Shown: positions 34,205-42,775, counted from the first letter of the stretch. The stretch: DNA of 64,000 bases from JANQOH01 sp965201155 (GCA_965201155.1 OZ241752.1:2294001-2358000), one strand, 5' to 3'. The notes: generated from the letters alone by a model not told the origin. Translations and numbers: made by a program.

Positions 34205-34753
34205 TCAGCGCGGAGGACGCAGGCTCTTGGCGGAGACGATGCGCGAATTAATGCCGCACCAGCTCAATTCGCCGGAGAGGCGTCCGAACTCGATCTTGGG
34301 ACAGCGGTTCATCACCACTTCCAGGCCTGCGGCCTCGGCGCGCTGCGCCGCCTCGTCATTACGCACGGTGAGCTGCATCCAGAGGACCTTGATGCCTTTT
34401 TCGTCTTTGGCGGCGATGACGTCATCGGTGATTGCCAAGGCTTCCTCCGAGGTGCGGAAGATGTCCACCATGTCCAGCGCGCACGGTACATCGGCGACCG
34501 ACGCATAGACCGTTTCGCCGAGAATTTCCTCGCCGGCGCGGGCGGGATTGACCGGGATGACGCGATAGCCCTTGCCGGTGAGATATTTCATGGCGTAGTA
34601 GCTGGGGCGCCGCCAGTGGGTGCTGGCGCCGACCATGGCGAAGGTGCGCACCGAGCCGAGGATCCGACGCAGCTTCTCGTCGGTGTATGAGTCGTGGTGC
34701 GGCAGATAGACGGGTGCGGCGGCCTGCTGGGCCGCGGCGGCGGTTGCGGTCAT
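34205..34753 (-). CDS. CoA-binding domain protein (YccU-like)
   Basis: 182 residues with a Rossmann CoA-binding domain: FAMVGASTHWRRPSYYAMKYLTGKGYRVIPVNP, YASVADVP, MVDIFRTSEEA, and KVLWMQLTV, ending in EVVMNRCPKIEFGRL. The family often sits beside metY/metZ, as here. Its exact role in sulfur or methionine metabolism is unknown. It is first in the transcript with a consensus promoter and about 95 bases of leader. Confidence 0.87.
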   Translation of the reverse strand: MTATAAAAQQAAAPVYLPHHDSYTDEKLRRILGSVRTFAMVGASTHWRRPSYYAMKYLTGKGYRVIPVNPARAGEEILGETVYASVADVPCALDMVDIFRTSEEALAITDDVIAAKDEKGIKVLWMQLTVRNDEAAQRAEAAGLEVVMNRCPKIEFGRLSGELSWCGINSRIVSAKSLRPPR

Positions 34754-34848
34754 GTCCCACCCCCTGGATTGTCGGCTGTGGAATATTCGGAAATTCGGAT
34801 CGTTCGAGTCCCTGAGGCGCAGCCCCTGGGGGCCGGGACCGACGCGGG
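34754..34848 (-). promoter_or_regulatory. Structured 5' leader of the CoA-binding protein - metY operon
   Basis: The predicted leader can fold a hairpin: GTCCC pairs with GGGAC, and an inner GGCCCC pairs with GGGGCT (roughly 34811-34840 on the plus strand). I do not recognise a SAM-I, SAM-II or SAM/SAH riboswitch consensus. Regulation by methionine or SAM is a guess from the genes it serves. Confidence 0.3.
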
Positions 34849-34855
34849 CGCTGAT

Positions 34856-34884
34856 TATCTAGGTGTGCGCCCGCCCCCTGTCAA
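34856..34884 (-). promoter_or_regulatory. Consensus sigma70 promoter of the CoA-binding protein - metY operon
   Basis: On the minus strand TTGACA (34879-34884) and TAGATA (34856-34861, followed by AT) are spaced by exactly 17 bases. This is the best promoter match in the window. It lies about 95-100 bases upstream of the ATG at 34753. Confidence 0.8.
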
Positions 34885-34892
34885 GCCGCCGC

Positions 34893-35696
34893 CTATTCGC
34901 CGCGCCAGACGGGCCGGCGCTTTTCGATGAAGGCGGTGATTCCCTCTTCAGCATCGCGCTTGGTCATGTTCAGGCACATGACGTCGCTGGTGTAGGCATA
35001 GGCCTCGTCGAGGCTCATTTCCCCCTGCCGGTAGAACGCTTCCTTGCCGATCGCCAGCACGACGGGGGATTTGTCGGCGATCTGCCGCGCCAGCGCGGCG
35101 GCGGCGGCGCACAGTTCCTGCGGCGGTGCGATGCGGTTGACAAGGCCGATCTCGCGCGCCTTTGCAGCGGGGATGAGGTCACCCGTCAGCAGCATCTCCA
35201 TGGCGGCCTTGCGCCCGACGGAGCGGCTCAACGCAACCATCGGCGTGGAACAAAACAGGCCGATATTCACCCCCGGCGTTGCGAACCGCGCATCCTCCGC
35301 CGCCACGACCAGGTCGCAGCTTGCCACCAATTGGCAGCCGGCAGCAGTGGCAATGCCGTGCACGCGGGCGATCACGGGTTTCGGCAGAGTGACGATGGAG
35401 GTCATCAGGCGGCTGCATTGGGCAAACAACGCCTCATGGGCGTCGCGCCCGGGATTGTCGCGGATTTCCTTGAGGTCATGGCCGGCGCAAAAGACCGGGC
35501 CGTTGCCGGCAATGATCACCACCTTCACGCCGGGGTCATCACGGATGTCGTCAAGCGCCTCCTGCAAGGCGGTCATCAGGCCGACCGACAGCGCATTGCG
35601 CGCCCGCGGGCGGTTTAACACAAGCGTAGCGACGCCGTCAGCGTCGGAGCGCAGCACTTCCGGTTCAGCTATCCGTTCGGCAGGCAGGGCGGACAT
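34893..35696 (-). CDS. Enoyl-CoA hydratase/isomerase family protein
   Basis: 267 residues from the ATG at 35696 (MSALPAERIAEP). Crotonase fold: LNRPRARNALSVGLM, GNGPVFCAGHDLKEI (oxyanion-hole loop), ARVHGIATAAGCQLVASCDLVVA, and ATPGVNIGLFCSTPMVALSR. The second catalytic Glu typical of hydratases is not in the usual GxPE context (SRSVGR instead), so it may be an isomerase, thioesterase or ECHDC3-like member rather than a true hydratase. Confidence 0.85.
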   Translation of the reverse strand: MSALPAERIAEPEVLRSDADGVATLVLNRPRARNALSVGLMTALQEALDDIRDDPGVKVVIIAGNGPVFCAGHDLKEIRDNPGRDAHEALFAQCSRLMTSIVTLPKPVIARVHGIATAAGCQLVASCDLVVAAEDARFATPGVNIGLFCSTPMVALSRSVGRKAAMEMLLTGDLIPAAKAREIGLVNRIAPPQELCAAAAALARQIADKSPVVLAIGKEAFYRQGEMSLDEAYAYTSDVMCLNMTKRDAEEGITAFIEKRRPVWRGE

Positions 35697-35726
35697 GGGG
35701 GTGGTTCTCCGCGTCAGTGAGGCGAG

Positions 35727-35757
35727 TTTCACGAGGGCAGCGAAAAGAGTATATAAT
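35727..35757 (+). promoter_or_regulatory. Possible norB promoter
   Basis: A perfect TATAAT (35752-35757) lies 77 bases before the norB start. The nearest -35-like element, TTTCAC (35727-35732), is 19 bases away and weak. No clear FNR/NnrR or NsrR palindrome was seen. Confidence 0.35.
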
Positions 35758-35833
35758 GCTGCCACGCACATTGGCATACCCGGGGGCATACCGGGCGCGC
35801 CCGGGGAGCGGTATTCAAGCCAGGGGGCGGGTG

Positions 35834-38146
35834 ATGAACTATCGCGAGATTTTCACGATATCCCGGCTTTGGCTGATTTTCGGCGTGACGCTGGCTGTGA
35901 TGTTCGGTGTCCTGCTCCTGGTCGGCGGCGTATCATTTCGTGAAGCGCCGCCGCTGCCGGACGAGGTGGCGGTGGTGAACGGCGACAGCGAGGAAACCGT
36001 CTTTACCGCCGCCGACATTCATGCCGGGCGCGACATATGGCGGCGGCTGGGCGGCATGGAACTGGGGTCGGTGTGGGGCCATGGCGCGTATCTGGCACCC
36101 GACTGGACCGCCGATGTGCTGCATCGCGAAGCCGAGGCCATGGTCGATGCCGACGGGTTGTTCGATACGCTGTCCGAGCCGGAAAAGGCAGCGCGCCTGG
36201 CGGCGCTTGCGGCCGAGTTCCGTGTCAATACCTGGGACGAAGCGCGTAACCGGATCGTCATCAGCGATGAGCGCCGGCAGGCCATCGCCGTGGTCCTCGC
36301 GCATTACGAGGCATTGTTCGATGCGGTGGACGGCGGCCCCGAGGCTGAAGCGCTGCGTGAGGCCTACGCCATTCCCAACGAACCGCTGGGCGACGTTACG
36401 CGGGAGGAAATCCGCTCGCTGACAGCATGGTGGTGGTGGACGGCTTGGGCGGCGGGCACGCTGCGGCCCGGCGCCGATGTCACCTATACCAGCAACTGGC
36501 CGCACGAGCCGCTGATCGGCAACCGGCCGAGCGCAGCGGCGTTCCTGTGGACATTCGTGTCGGTGGTACTGCTGATCGCCGGGGTGGGCGGATTGTGCTG
36601 GTTCTTCCTGCGCGAGCGGGACGAGTGGCGGAAGGACACGGAGCCGCCGGCCGGATATGCCGACGTAAACCCGCTGGACCGCCTGCGGCCCACGCCCTCA
36701 ATGCTGGCGGTGCGGAAATATATCTGGATCGTGACGGCGCTGATCGGGCTGCAAATCCTGCTCGGCGCGGTGACTGCGCATTATGCGGTGGAGGGGCACG
36801 ACTTTTACGGAATTCCGCTTTCGGAACTCCTGCCCTATGCGCTGACGCGCACCTGGCATGTGCAATTGGCGATTTTCTGGATCGCCACGGCGTGGCTGGG
36901 CGCCGGGCTGTATCTGGCGCCGATGATTTCCGGCAGCGAACCGCCATGGCAGCGCCATGGCGTCAACGTCCTGTGGGGCGCGCTCCTGATTGCGGTGCTC
37001 GGCTCGCTGGGCGGCGAATGGCTCACCCTTACCGGAAATCTGACTGACCCCGCGCTGGTCTACTGGTTCGGACATCAAGGATATGAGTTCCTGGATATGG
37101 GGCGGTTCTGGCAGTTTCTGATCTTCGCCGGGCTGCTGATCTGGCTGGGTCTCATGGCCCGGTGCGTGATCCCCGCCATTCGCGCAAACCGGTCGGACAA
37201 GCACCTGCTGATCCTGCTGTTCCTGTCATCGGCGGGGATCGGGCTGCTGTTCGGCGCCGGCCTGCTCTATGACCGCTCAAGCCATCTCACTGTCGTCGAG
37301 TATTGGCGCTGGTGGGTGGTGCATCTGTGGGTGGAGGGCGTGTTCGAAGTCTTCGCGACGGCGTGGGTGGCGTGGGTCTTCGTGCATATGCATCTGCTGC
37401 GGGCGCAGGCGGCAGCGGTCTACACGATGTTTTCGGCGATGATCTTTCTCGGCGGCGGCGTGCTGGGCACGTTTCATCACCTCTATTTCGTCGGCACGCC
37501 GCAATCGGTTCTGGCGCTCGGCGCCGTGTTTTCCGCCCTGGAAGTGGTGCCCCTGGCGCTGATCGCGTTTGAAGCGCACGACCACTGGCGGGCCGAACGG
37601 CACGCGCCGTGGGTCGCGCGATATCACCTGCCGCTGAAATTCTTCCTGGCTGTCGCGTTCTGGAACCTGGTCGGCGCCGGCGTGCTCGGATTTCTCATCA
37701 ATCCGCCGCTGGCGCTCTATTACATGCAGGGGTTGCTGACGACTCCGACGCACGGGCATGCCGCGTTGTTCGGCGTGTACGGAATGCTCGGTATCGGGCT
37801 CATGCTGTTGTGCCTGCGCGATCTTCCCATGGCGGCCGGCAAGTGGTCGGACCGCCGGTTGAATCAGATATTCTGGTTGTTCAACGGGGGGCTGGCAATG
37901 ATGGTGTTCGGCTCGCTGCTGCCGCAGGGGCTGCTGCAGGCCGCGACGTCGTTCCGGGAAGGCTATTGGCACGCCCGCACCGCAGAGTTCATGCATTCGC
38001 CGGTGATGGAAGCACTGGTCTGGGCGCGCGTCCCGGGCGACATCGTGTTTGCGCTCGGCGCACTGTTGCTGATCGTGTTTGTCGCGCGGCTGGCGCTGGG
38101 CGCCCGCAGTTCGCTGGGAGGCCGGGATCCGACCGCTGCGGCGTGA
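35834..38146 (+). CDS. norB: Quinol-dependent nitric oxide reductase (qNOR)
   Basis: A 770-residue single-subunit enzyme reducing NO to N2O with quinol. The N-terminal periplasmic domain (residues ~35-250, including SVWGHGAYLAPDW) replaces NorC and lacks a heme-c motif, as in qNOR. Fourteen-helix core: heme ligand in TWHVQLAIFWIATAW, FeB His plus conserved Glu in HLWVEGVFEVFA, FeB His pair in GTFHHLYFVGTP, and heme His ligands in TPTHGHAALFGVYG. No other denitrification gene is in the window, so it probably serves NO detoxification. Start at the ATG beginning MNYREIF. Confidence 0.95.
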   Translation: MNYREIFTISRLWLIFGVTLAVMFGVLLLVGGVSFREAPPLPDEVAVVNGDSEETVFTAADIHAGRDIWRRLGGMELGSVWGHGAYLAPDWTADVLHREAEAMVDADGLFDTLSEPEKAARLAALAAEFRVNTWDEARNRIVISDERRQAIAVVLAHYEALFDAVDGGPEAEALREAYAIPNEPLGDVTREEIRSLTAWWWWTAWAAGTLRPGADVTYTSNWPHEPLIGNRPSAAAFLWTFVSVVLLIAGVGGLCWFFLRERDEWRKDTEPPAGYADVNPLDRLRPTPSMLAVRKYIWIVTALIGLQILLGAVTAHYAVEGHDFYGIPLSELLPYALTRTWHVQLAIFWIATAWLGAGLYLAPMISGSEPPWQRHGVNVLWGALLIAVLGSLGGEWLTLTGNLTDPALVYWFGHQGYEFLDMGRFWQFLIFAGLLIWLGLMARCVIPAIRANRSDKHLLILLFLSSAGIGLLFGAGLLYDRSSHLTVVEYWRWWVVHLWVEGVFEVFATAWVAWVFVHMHLLRAQAAAVYTMFSAMIFLGGGVLGTFHHLYFVGTPQSVLALGAVFSALEVVPLALIAFEAHDHWRAERHAPWVARYHLPLKFFLAVAFWNLVGAGVLGFLINPPLALYYMQGLLTTPTHGHAALFGVYGMLGIGLMLLCLRDLPMAAGKWSDRRLNQIFWLFNGGLAMMVFGSLLPQGLLQAATSFREGYWHARTAEFMHSPVMEALVWARVPGDIVFALGALLLIVFVARLALGARSSLGGRDPTAAA

Positions 38147-38226
38147 CTTCCGCCGGCGACGCTTGGCGACTCGCCCTGAGCGATGAGTTGGCCGTAAAAC
38201 GCTGGCTGGTCTCCGAGGCCCGGTGA
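38143..38226 (+). CDS. Possible 27-residue leader ORF between norB and the HEPN-like gene
   Basis: A GTG overlapping the norB stop (GTGA) opens a 27-codon frame rich in Ala, Leu and Arg (TSAGDAWRLALSDELAVKR). Its TGA overlaps the ATG of the next gene. The double overlap suggests translational coupling, but such short frames arise by chance in GC-rich DNA. No family recognised. Confidence 0.2.
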   Translation: MTSAGDAWRLALSDELAVKRWLVSEAR

Positions 38227-38648
38227 TGCCGCACCCTGCGGACTACGGCGATGCGCACCGCCGTCACTGGGAGGACGCTGAACTACTCCGCGCCAAGAGT
38301 CGTTGGGCCAACGCCGATCAGCTTTACGGATTCAGCGCCGAAGGCGGGTTGAAAGCGGTGATGCGGGGCTTGGGAATGGAAGTGAATATGGACGGTGTTC
38401 CGGTAAAGAAGGAATACCGAAAACATGTGCATGAGCTTTGGTCGGTGTTCAAGAGCTTTGCGGAGAATCCGGAAGGGGCGCAGTATGTCGCGATGCTCCC
38501 GGACAGTGAGCCGTTCGAAGATTGGTCGCACCATGACCGCTATGCCGCCCGCAACCACTTCGGGGCCGACGGCGCAAATGCACACAGGATTGCGGCCAAG
38601 CTAGTTTGCCACATTGTGAATCAGGCCATGCAGGACGGTCGGTTATGA
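38226..38648 (+). CDS. HEPN-like small protein, first gene of a putative three-gene ATPase system
   Basis: 140 residues, ATG preceded by GAGG (a GTG one codon earlier is possible). It has the helical pattern of HEPN proteins: HWEDAELLRAKSRWANADQL, then YGFSAEGGLKAVM (NA..L.G.A.E..LKA). Later WSHHDRYAARNHF has Arg105 and His111 in the spacing of the HEPN RNase motif R-X4-6-H. Known HEPN proteins are often toxin RNases in defence systems. The assignment rests on pattern, not a search. It overlaps the next gene by ATGA. Confidence 0.6.
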   Translation: MPHPADYGDAHRRHWEDAELLRAKSRWANADQLYGFSAEGGLKAVMRGLGMEVNMDGVPVKKEYRKHVHELWSVFKSFAENPEGAQYVAMLPDSEPFEDWSHHDRYAARNHFGADGANAHRIAAKLVCHIVNQAMQDGRL

Positions 38649-39943
38649 AACTCGACTTCGTTCCCTTCGATGACATTTGGCCGCGCGTTCGCACCGTACT
38701 TGAACAACCGGATGTTCTTTCGGAAGACGTGCGCCCCGTCTATCTGGTGCGCGACCTGTTCGGGAAGATCAGGGTTTCCGTCCCGGATCGTTTCGCGGGG
38801 GATGAGTTTCGTGGAACGCTGCAATCCTTCGCTACGCGGTTGCATCAGGAATTGGGGGCGCATTGCTACCCGCCGCACAGGGCGGTGTTGTATGTGAATG
38901 ACTCTCTGCTGAACGGGCTGAAGCGGACAGCGCGGCAGATCGCCGGTTTTTCGGGCGTATACCGAGCCGACCGTCTGATCACGGGCAGTGGCTGGTGGAC
39001 GGTCGACGAGTTCTCAAAACCCAGAGTTGTCAAGCGTTGTACACTTTACTCGGTGAAAGGGGGTGTTGGGCGCAGTACCACTGCCACGGTCCTCGCATGG
39101 TATCTGGCCCGCAATGGGGAGCGTGTTCTGGCGGTCGATCTGGACCTGGAGTCGCCGGGCCTGTCGTCGGCGTTGCTTGAGCCCGAACGCCGGCCGCAAT
39201 TCGGCATAGCTGATTGGTTTGTTGAAGACCTGGTCGGGCAGGGCGATCGCGCCATGGACGAGATGCTTGCGGCGCCGGCGTGGATGCAAGACCTCGAGGG
39301 AGATGTGCGGGTGGTGCCCGCACATGGAGCGAAGCCCGGTGAATATCTGGCGAAGCTCGGCCGAGTCTATATGAATAAAGAAAACTCCCAGTGGACCGAG
39401 CGCCTGAAGCATTTGCTGGATGGGTTGGAAGGCCGGTTCCAGCCAACGACAGTGTTGTTGGAGAGCCGAAGCGGACTGCACGATATCGCGGCGGCGACCG
39501 TCACCGATGTTGACGCTGAGGTCCTTCTGTTTGCCTCCGATTCGGATAGCACATGGACCGATTACAAGATTCTCTTCCGTCACTGGAACGAACAGGGTTT
39601 GGCGAAGCAGATCAGGGAGCGCCTGTCGATCGTATCTGCACTTACGCCCGCACGGGACCGGGAAGCCTATGTGGGGCGGTTCCGCTCGCGCGCATGGGAC
39701 CTGTTTCTCGAGCATCTTTACGACGAGTTGGATGGAAGGGATGATCCGGGCGACATTTTTTCCTTTGATATGGATGACACCAGTGCGCCCCATTCTCCCC
39801 TGGAAATCAACTGGACTGTCGATCTCGCGGCAGGTTCCTCGCTGCGAAAACTGAATGACGCGACCGTGGAAGCGGCATATGGAAGGTTTCTGAGACCGTT
39901 CAGTGAACGGATACTTCCGAACGGAAGGGCGGACGCGCCGTGA
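38645..39943 (+). CDS. MinD/ParA-like ATPase with variant KGGVGR P-loop
   Basis: 432 residues. An N-terminal domain (1-125) of unknown fold has DDIWPRVRTVLEQPDVL and a conserved-looking SGWWTVDEF. The SIMIBI NTPase domain follows: VKGGVGRSTTATVLAWYLA (residues 137-155, Arg140s replacing the Walker A Lys), then VLAVDLDLESPGLSSALL and TTVLLESRSGLHDIAAAT, where MinD has its switch II region. NCBI recognises a KGGVGR-motif variant ATPase family of unknown role. It overlaps both neighbours by four bases, so the three proteins are likely made in fixed ratio. Confidence 0.75.
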   Translation: MKLDFVPFDDIWPRVRTVLEQPDVLSEDVRPVYLVRDLFGKIRVSVPDRFAGDEFRGTLQSFATRLHQELGAHCYPPHRAVLYVNDSLLNGLKRTARQIAGFSGVYRADRLITGSGWWTVDEFSKPRVVKRCTLYSVKGGVGRSTTATVLAWYLARNGERVLAVDLDLESPGLSSALLEPERRPQFGIADWFVEDLVGQGDRAMDEMLAAPAWMQDLEGDVRVVPAHGAKPGEYLAKLGRVYMNKENSQWTERLKHLLDGLEGRFQPTTVLLESRSGLHDIAAATVTDVDAEVLLFASDSDSTWTDYKILFRHWNEQGLAKQIRERLSIVSALTPARDREAYVGRFRSRAWDLFLEHLYDELDGRDDPGDIFSFDMDDTSAPHSPLEINWTVDLAAGSSLRKLNDATVEAAYGRFLRPFSERILPNGRADAP

Positions 39944-41397
39944 CCGGTCGGATCGATACTCGCCTTGCGCGCGAAGCAATTGCTTGCCTTCCCGAAGGGA
40001 CCAGTTACGGCGAAATCCCGGCTCCCGAACAGGTTTACCTTCCTTCCTCGCATCTGAAGGCGATGGACCCTGACACCATGCTTGTCACCGGGATGCGCGG
40101 CGCAGGAAAGACATTCTGGTGGGCGGCGCTTCAGGATGCGGCGGTACGGGAACTCGTCTATCGGCCGGCGGACCAGTTGCCATTAAGAAGGGCCGCCAAA
40201 GTCGCTACCGGTTTCGGAATCAAGCCGGAACCGGACCGGTATCCGGACAAGGATGTGCTGAATTCCCTGCTGTCAGGCAATGTTGAGTCCAGAATATTGT
40301 GGCGCACAGTTCTGGTTCAGCAGATCGCGCCGGACGATCATCCGATCCAAAGGGAAAAGAGTTGGCATGCGCGTGTCGCCTATACGGCAGAGAACCCGGA
40401 GGCGATAGCCCATTTACTTCGGCAAATGGACGACAGGCTCGTTGATGAAGGCTTATTTTTTGTCGTGCTTTTCGATGCCCTGGACCGCTGTGCCGACGAC
40501 TGGCGGAGCATGTACAAGCTCATACGGGGCTTGATGCAGGTCGCGCTTGACATGCGGTCCTACAGGCGGCTTCGGGTCAAGATATTCCTGAGAACCGATC
40601 AGGTGGACGAAAACCGGATCGCCGATTTCCCGGATGCGTCGAAAGTGCTTTCTTCCTCGGTCGAACTCGGTTGGCCGCCGCGCGAACTGTTCGGGTTGTT
40701 GTGGCACAATCTCGTCAATGGAGGGACAGGTGAGAAATTTCGCCACTTCCTCAGGGCTGACGATTGGCGGCCCACGACAGCGGTCGAGCAAACTCTGTAT
40801 CATATCCCGCGGACGTTGATTTCCAACGAGGAGTTTCAGCGCGAGAAGTTTCACGATATCGCCGGACCGTGGATGGGTCGAAATGCCAAGCGCGGCTTCC
40901 CCTATACATGGATTCCGAACCACTTGGCGGATACGAAGGGGCAGGTGAGTCCGCGTTCGTTCCTTGAGGCCCTGCGAAAAGCCGCAAGAGATACTGCGGA
41001 GCGTTATCCGGACCACCAATATCCCCTGCATTTCGAGAGCATAAAGCGTGGAGTCCAGAACGCGTCCACGATACGCGTGAACGAGATACGTGAAGATTAT
41101 CCCTGGACACATCGCACTCTCGATCACCTCGCCGGGATAACCGTTCCCTGCGAATTCAGCGATATCGAAATGCGTTGGCGGGAAAACCGGGTTCTCGAAC
41201 AACTGGCCGAAGATGTCGAACAGGACGACGTCAAACTTCCTCCCCTCCATATCAGGGAAGGGGCGGGGGGAATTCGTCAGGATCTTCAATCCCTGGGCAT
41301 CTTCCTGCGTCTGCGGGACGGGCGGGTCAATATTCCTGACGTGTTCAGGGTGGGTTACGGCCTGGGACGGAAGGGCGGCGTAAGGCCGGCGCGGTAA
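39940..41397 (+). CDS. P-loop ATPase, third gene of the putative system
   Basis: 485 residues from a GTG that overlaps the previous stop. Walker A is GMRGAGKT (51-58). Walker B is FFVVLFDALD (173-182), and a sensor-like KIFLRTD follows at 214-220. The middle is helical. The C-terminus has REGAGGIRQDLQSLGIF then DGRVNIPDVFRVGYGLGRKGG, which looks like a winged-helix or effector-recruitment end. It resembles STAND/KAP-type ATPases in outline, but I cannot name a family. Base composition of these three genes is lower in GC than norB. Confidence 0.7.
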   Translation: MTGRIDTRLAREAIACLPEGTSYGEIPAPEQVYLPSSHLKAMDPDTMLVTGMRGAGKTFWWAALQDAAVRELVYRPADQLPLRRAAKVATGFGIKPEPDRYPDKDVLNSLLSGNVESRILWRTVLVQQIAPDDHPIQREKSWHARVAYTAENPEAIAHLLRQMDDRLVDEGLFFVVLFDALDRCADDWRSMYKLIRGLMQVALDMRSYRRLRVKIFLRTDQVDENRIADFPDASKVLSSSVELGWPPRELFGLLWHNLVNGGTGEKFRHFLRADDWRPTTAVEQTLYHIPRTLISNEEFQREKFHDIAGPWMGRNAKRGFPYTWIPNHLADTKGQVSPRSFLEALRKAARDTAERYPDHQYPLHFESIKRGVQNASTIRVNEIREDYPWTHRTLDHLAGITVPCEFSDIEMRWRENRVLEQLAEDVEQDDVKLPPLHIREGAGGIRQDLQSLGIFLRLRDGRVNIPDVFRVGYGLGRKGGVRPAR

Positions 41398-41447
41398 GCG
41401 GGGCCGCAGCGAGCCTCCGGTGGACGGGAGCGTTTCCGGTTTGCCGT

Positions 41448-41555
41448 TCAGTTGCTTGTGCGTGCCGGTGAGCGCGACAGGATGGTGTTGCGTGACCGGG
41501 TTTGTTTCTGCTCGCGGTAGCCGCGGTGTGCTGCGAGGGTGAGCCAGTCGGATTG
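41448..41555 (-). pseudogene. Severed 3' end of the FkbM-type methyltransferase gene
   Basis: Thirty-five codons in frame with the methyltransferase gene on the other side of the IS, ending at a TGA (41448-41450). Joined without the IS and one target repeat, the protein continues ENWQSD-WLTLAAHRGYREQ and ends ARTSN. This restores a normal FkbM C-terminus. Confidence 0.85.
41546..41555. repeat. Target-site duplication, left copy (AGTCGGATTG)
   Basis: Ten bases identical to 42776-42785 at the other end of the insertion sequence. Confidence 0.95.
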
Positions 41556-42775
41556 CAGGGCAATCGCTTTTGAAATCAGGGGTGTTTTGTAGCAGCGCGG
41601 ATCAGGTCGATGAGGAAATTGTCGTCCCAGGCTGCGCGTTTGAGCTTTCCGCGCATGGCATCCTTGGTGGGTTCATGACGGGCGATGTTGAGCGCCAGGC
41701 GCCGCATGAGCGCCAGGTTCTGCGGACCATGTCCCTTGCGGTTGCGTTGCTGGTCCTCATTCATCGACACGTCCAGAACCCAATGCAAACTGTTCTCTAT
41801 CGACCAGTGCGCCCGCACTGCGCGCAAAAATGCCTCCGGTGAGAGCTTTGCGCTCATCACATAATAGCGCGCCTCGGTATTTTGTTTGCCCTTGCTTTCG
41901 CGCGTTGCCGTTACCTTGCCGATGGCCTGGAGACCCGGCCAGTCATGTGCCTCCTGCAGCCAGTCAATCTCGTGCGAGACCTCCGCAAGGCGTGTCTCAA
42001 GGCGTCCGTGATCCTTGCTGACATGCTCATAAGATTGAATCTTTTCCGCACCTTCCGGGCTGTCGAGAAACAATGTGACATCACCGTGCAGGGTGTCCTG
42101 ATTGCGTTTCAGCGCCAGTACATAGTCGCCGCCGCCGGCTGTTACACGCTCTGCGGTGCGGCGTTGTGTATGCATCGCATCGGCGGTCACGGTCCGGCCC
42201 TTGAGGCGTAACATGTCGAGCAGCCTGGGCAATGCCGTGATCTCATTGGATTTGCCATCGACCGCCACTTGCCCCAGCACGAGACGGCTTTGAGCGCCAA
42301 AGGCGTGCACGAGATGCAGTCCCGAACGCTTGGCGGCATTGTCGAATGAGCGCCGCAGTTGCTTGCCGTCTATGGCAATGACGGTGTCGTCGAGGCATTC
42401 GGCCCAGTCCTTGACAAGGCCCTGCAATACCTCTGTCAGGCCTTGAGGATCGAGTGCGTTGAAGAGGTCGGAGAAGGCGTCGTGGCTTGGTATGCCATGG
42501 GAAAGCGTCATGAACTGGCGCAAAAACGGCTTCTTGGCGCGTCCGAAGCGTGCCATGTCGGCGCATCCCTCACCGCCCGAGAGCACGCATAGCAGGCCGA
42601 TCATGAGCATTTCGTGAAAGTTGTGGCGTGTGGCGTTGGACCGCCGCGGGTCAGTAACAGATTCAAATATATGAGCAAATTCTTCCATAGTCTGTCTCCG
42701 TGCCGGGCATCGAAAACAGAATATGAATCAAAAATACAAACAAAAAAACGCAAAATTTCAAAAGCGATTCCCCTG
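41556..42775 (-). mobile_element. Complete ISAs1-family insertion sequence (1220 bp)
   Basis: Terminal inverted repeats of 21 bp (41556-41576 and 42755-42775) differ at one position and share AATCGCTTTTGAAAT. One transposase gene fills the element. Flanks are a perfect 10-bp direct repeat, within the 8-10 bp expected for this family. Intact ends, intact transposase and a perfect duplication point to a recent insertion. It lies inside the 3' end of the FkbM methyltransferase gene. Confidence 0.96.
41576..42688 (-). CDS. ISAs1-family transposase (DDE)
   Basis: 370 residues. An N-terminal DDE_Tnp_1-associated domain (DPRRSNATRHNFHEMLMIGLL) is followed by the catalytic core: Asp107 in AIDGKQLRRS, Asp170 in TADAMHTQ, and Glu298 in HWSIENSLHW. 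LDVSMNEDQQRNRKGHGPQN and the terminal WDDNFLIDLI are family signatures. It appears intact and able to act. Confidence 0.96.
   Translation of the reverse strand: MEEFAHIFESVTDPRRSNATRHNFHEMLMIGLLCVLSGGEGCADMARFGRAKKPFLRQFMTLSHGIPSHDAFSDLFNALDPQGLTEVLQGLVKDWAECLDDTVIAIDGKQLRRSFDNAAKRSGLHLVHAFGAQSRLVLGQVAVDGKSNEITALPRLLDMLRLKGRTVTADAMHTQRRTAERVTAGGGDYVLALKRNQDTLHGDVTLFLDSPEGAEKIQSYEHVSKDHGRLETRLAEVSHEIDWLQEAHDWPGLQAIGKVTATRESKGKQNTEARYYVMSAKLSPEAFLRAVRAHWSIENSLHWVLDVSMNEDQQRNRKGHGPQNLALMRRLALNIARHEPTKDAMRGKLKRAAWDDNFLIDLIRAATKHP

Noticed and set aside
34754..34855. SAM-II or SAM/SAH riboswitch before the CoA-binding protein and metY
   Set aside because: A hairpin is possible, but the conserved SAM-II pseudoknot sequences are missing; kept only as a structured leader.
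38606..38644. Thirteen extra N-terminal codons on the KGGVGR ATPase
   Set aside because: The ATG at 38645 overlaps the preceding stop in ATGA form, matching the other junctions in the cluster.
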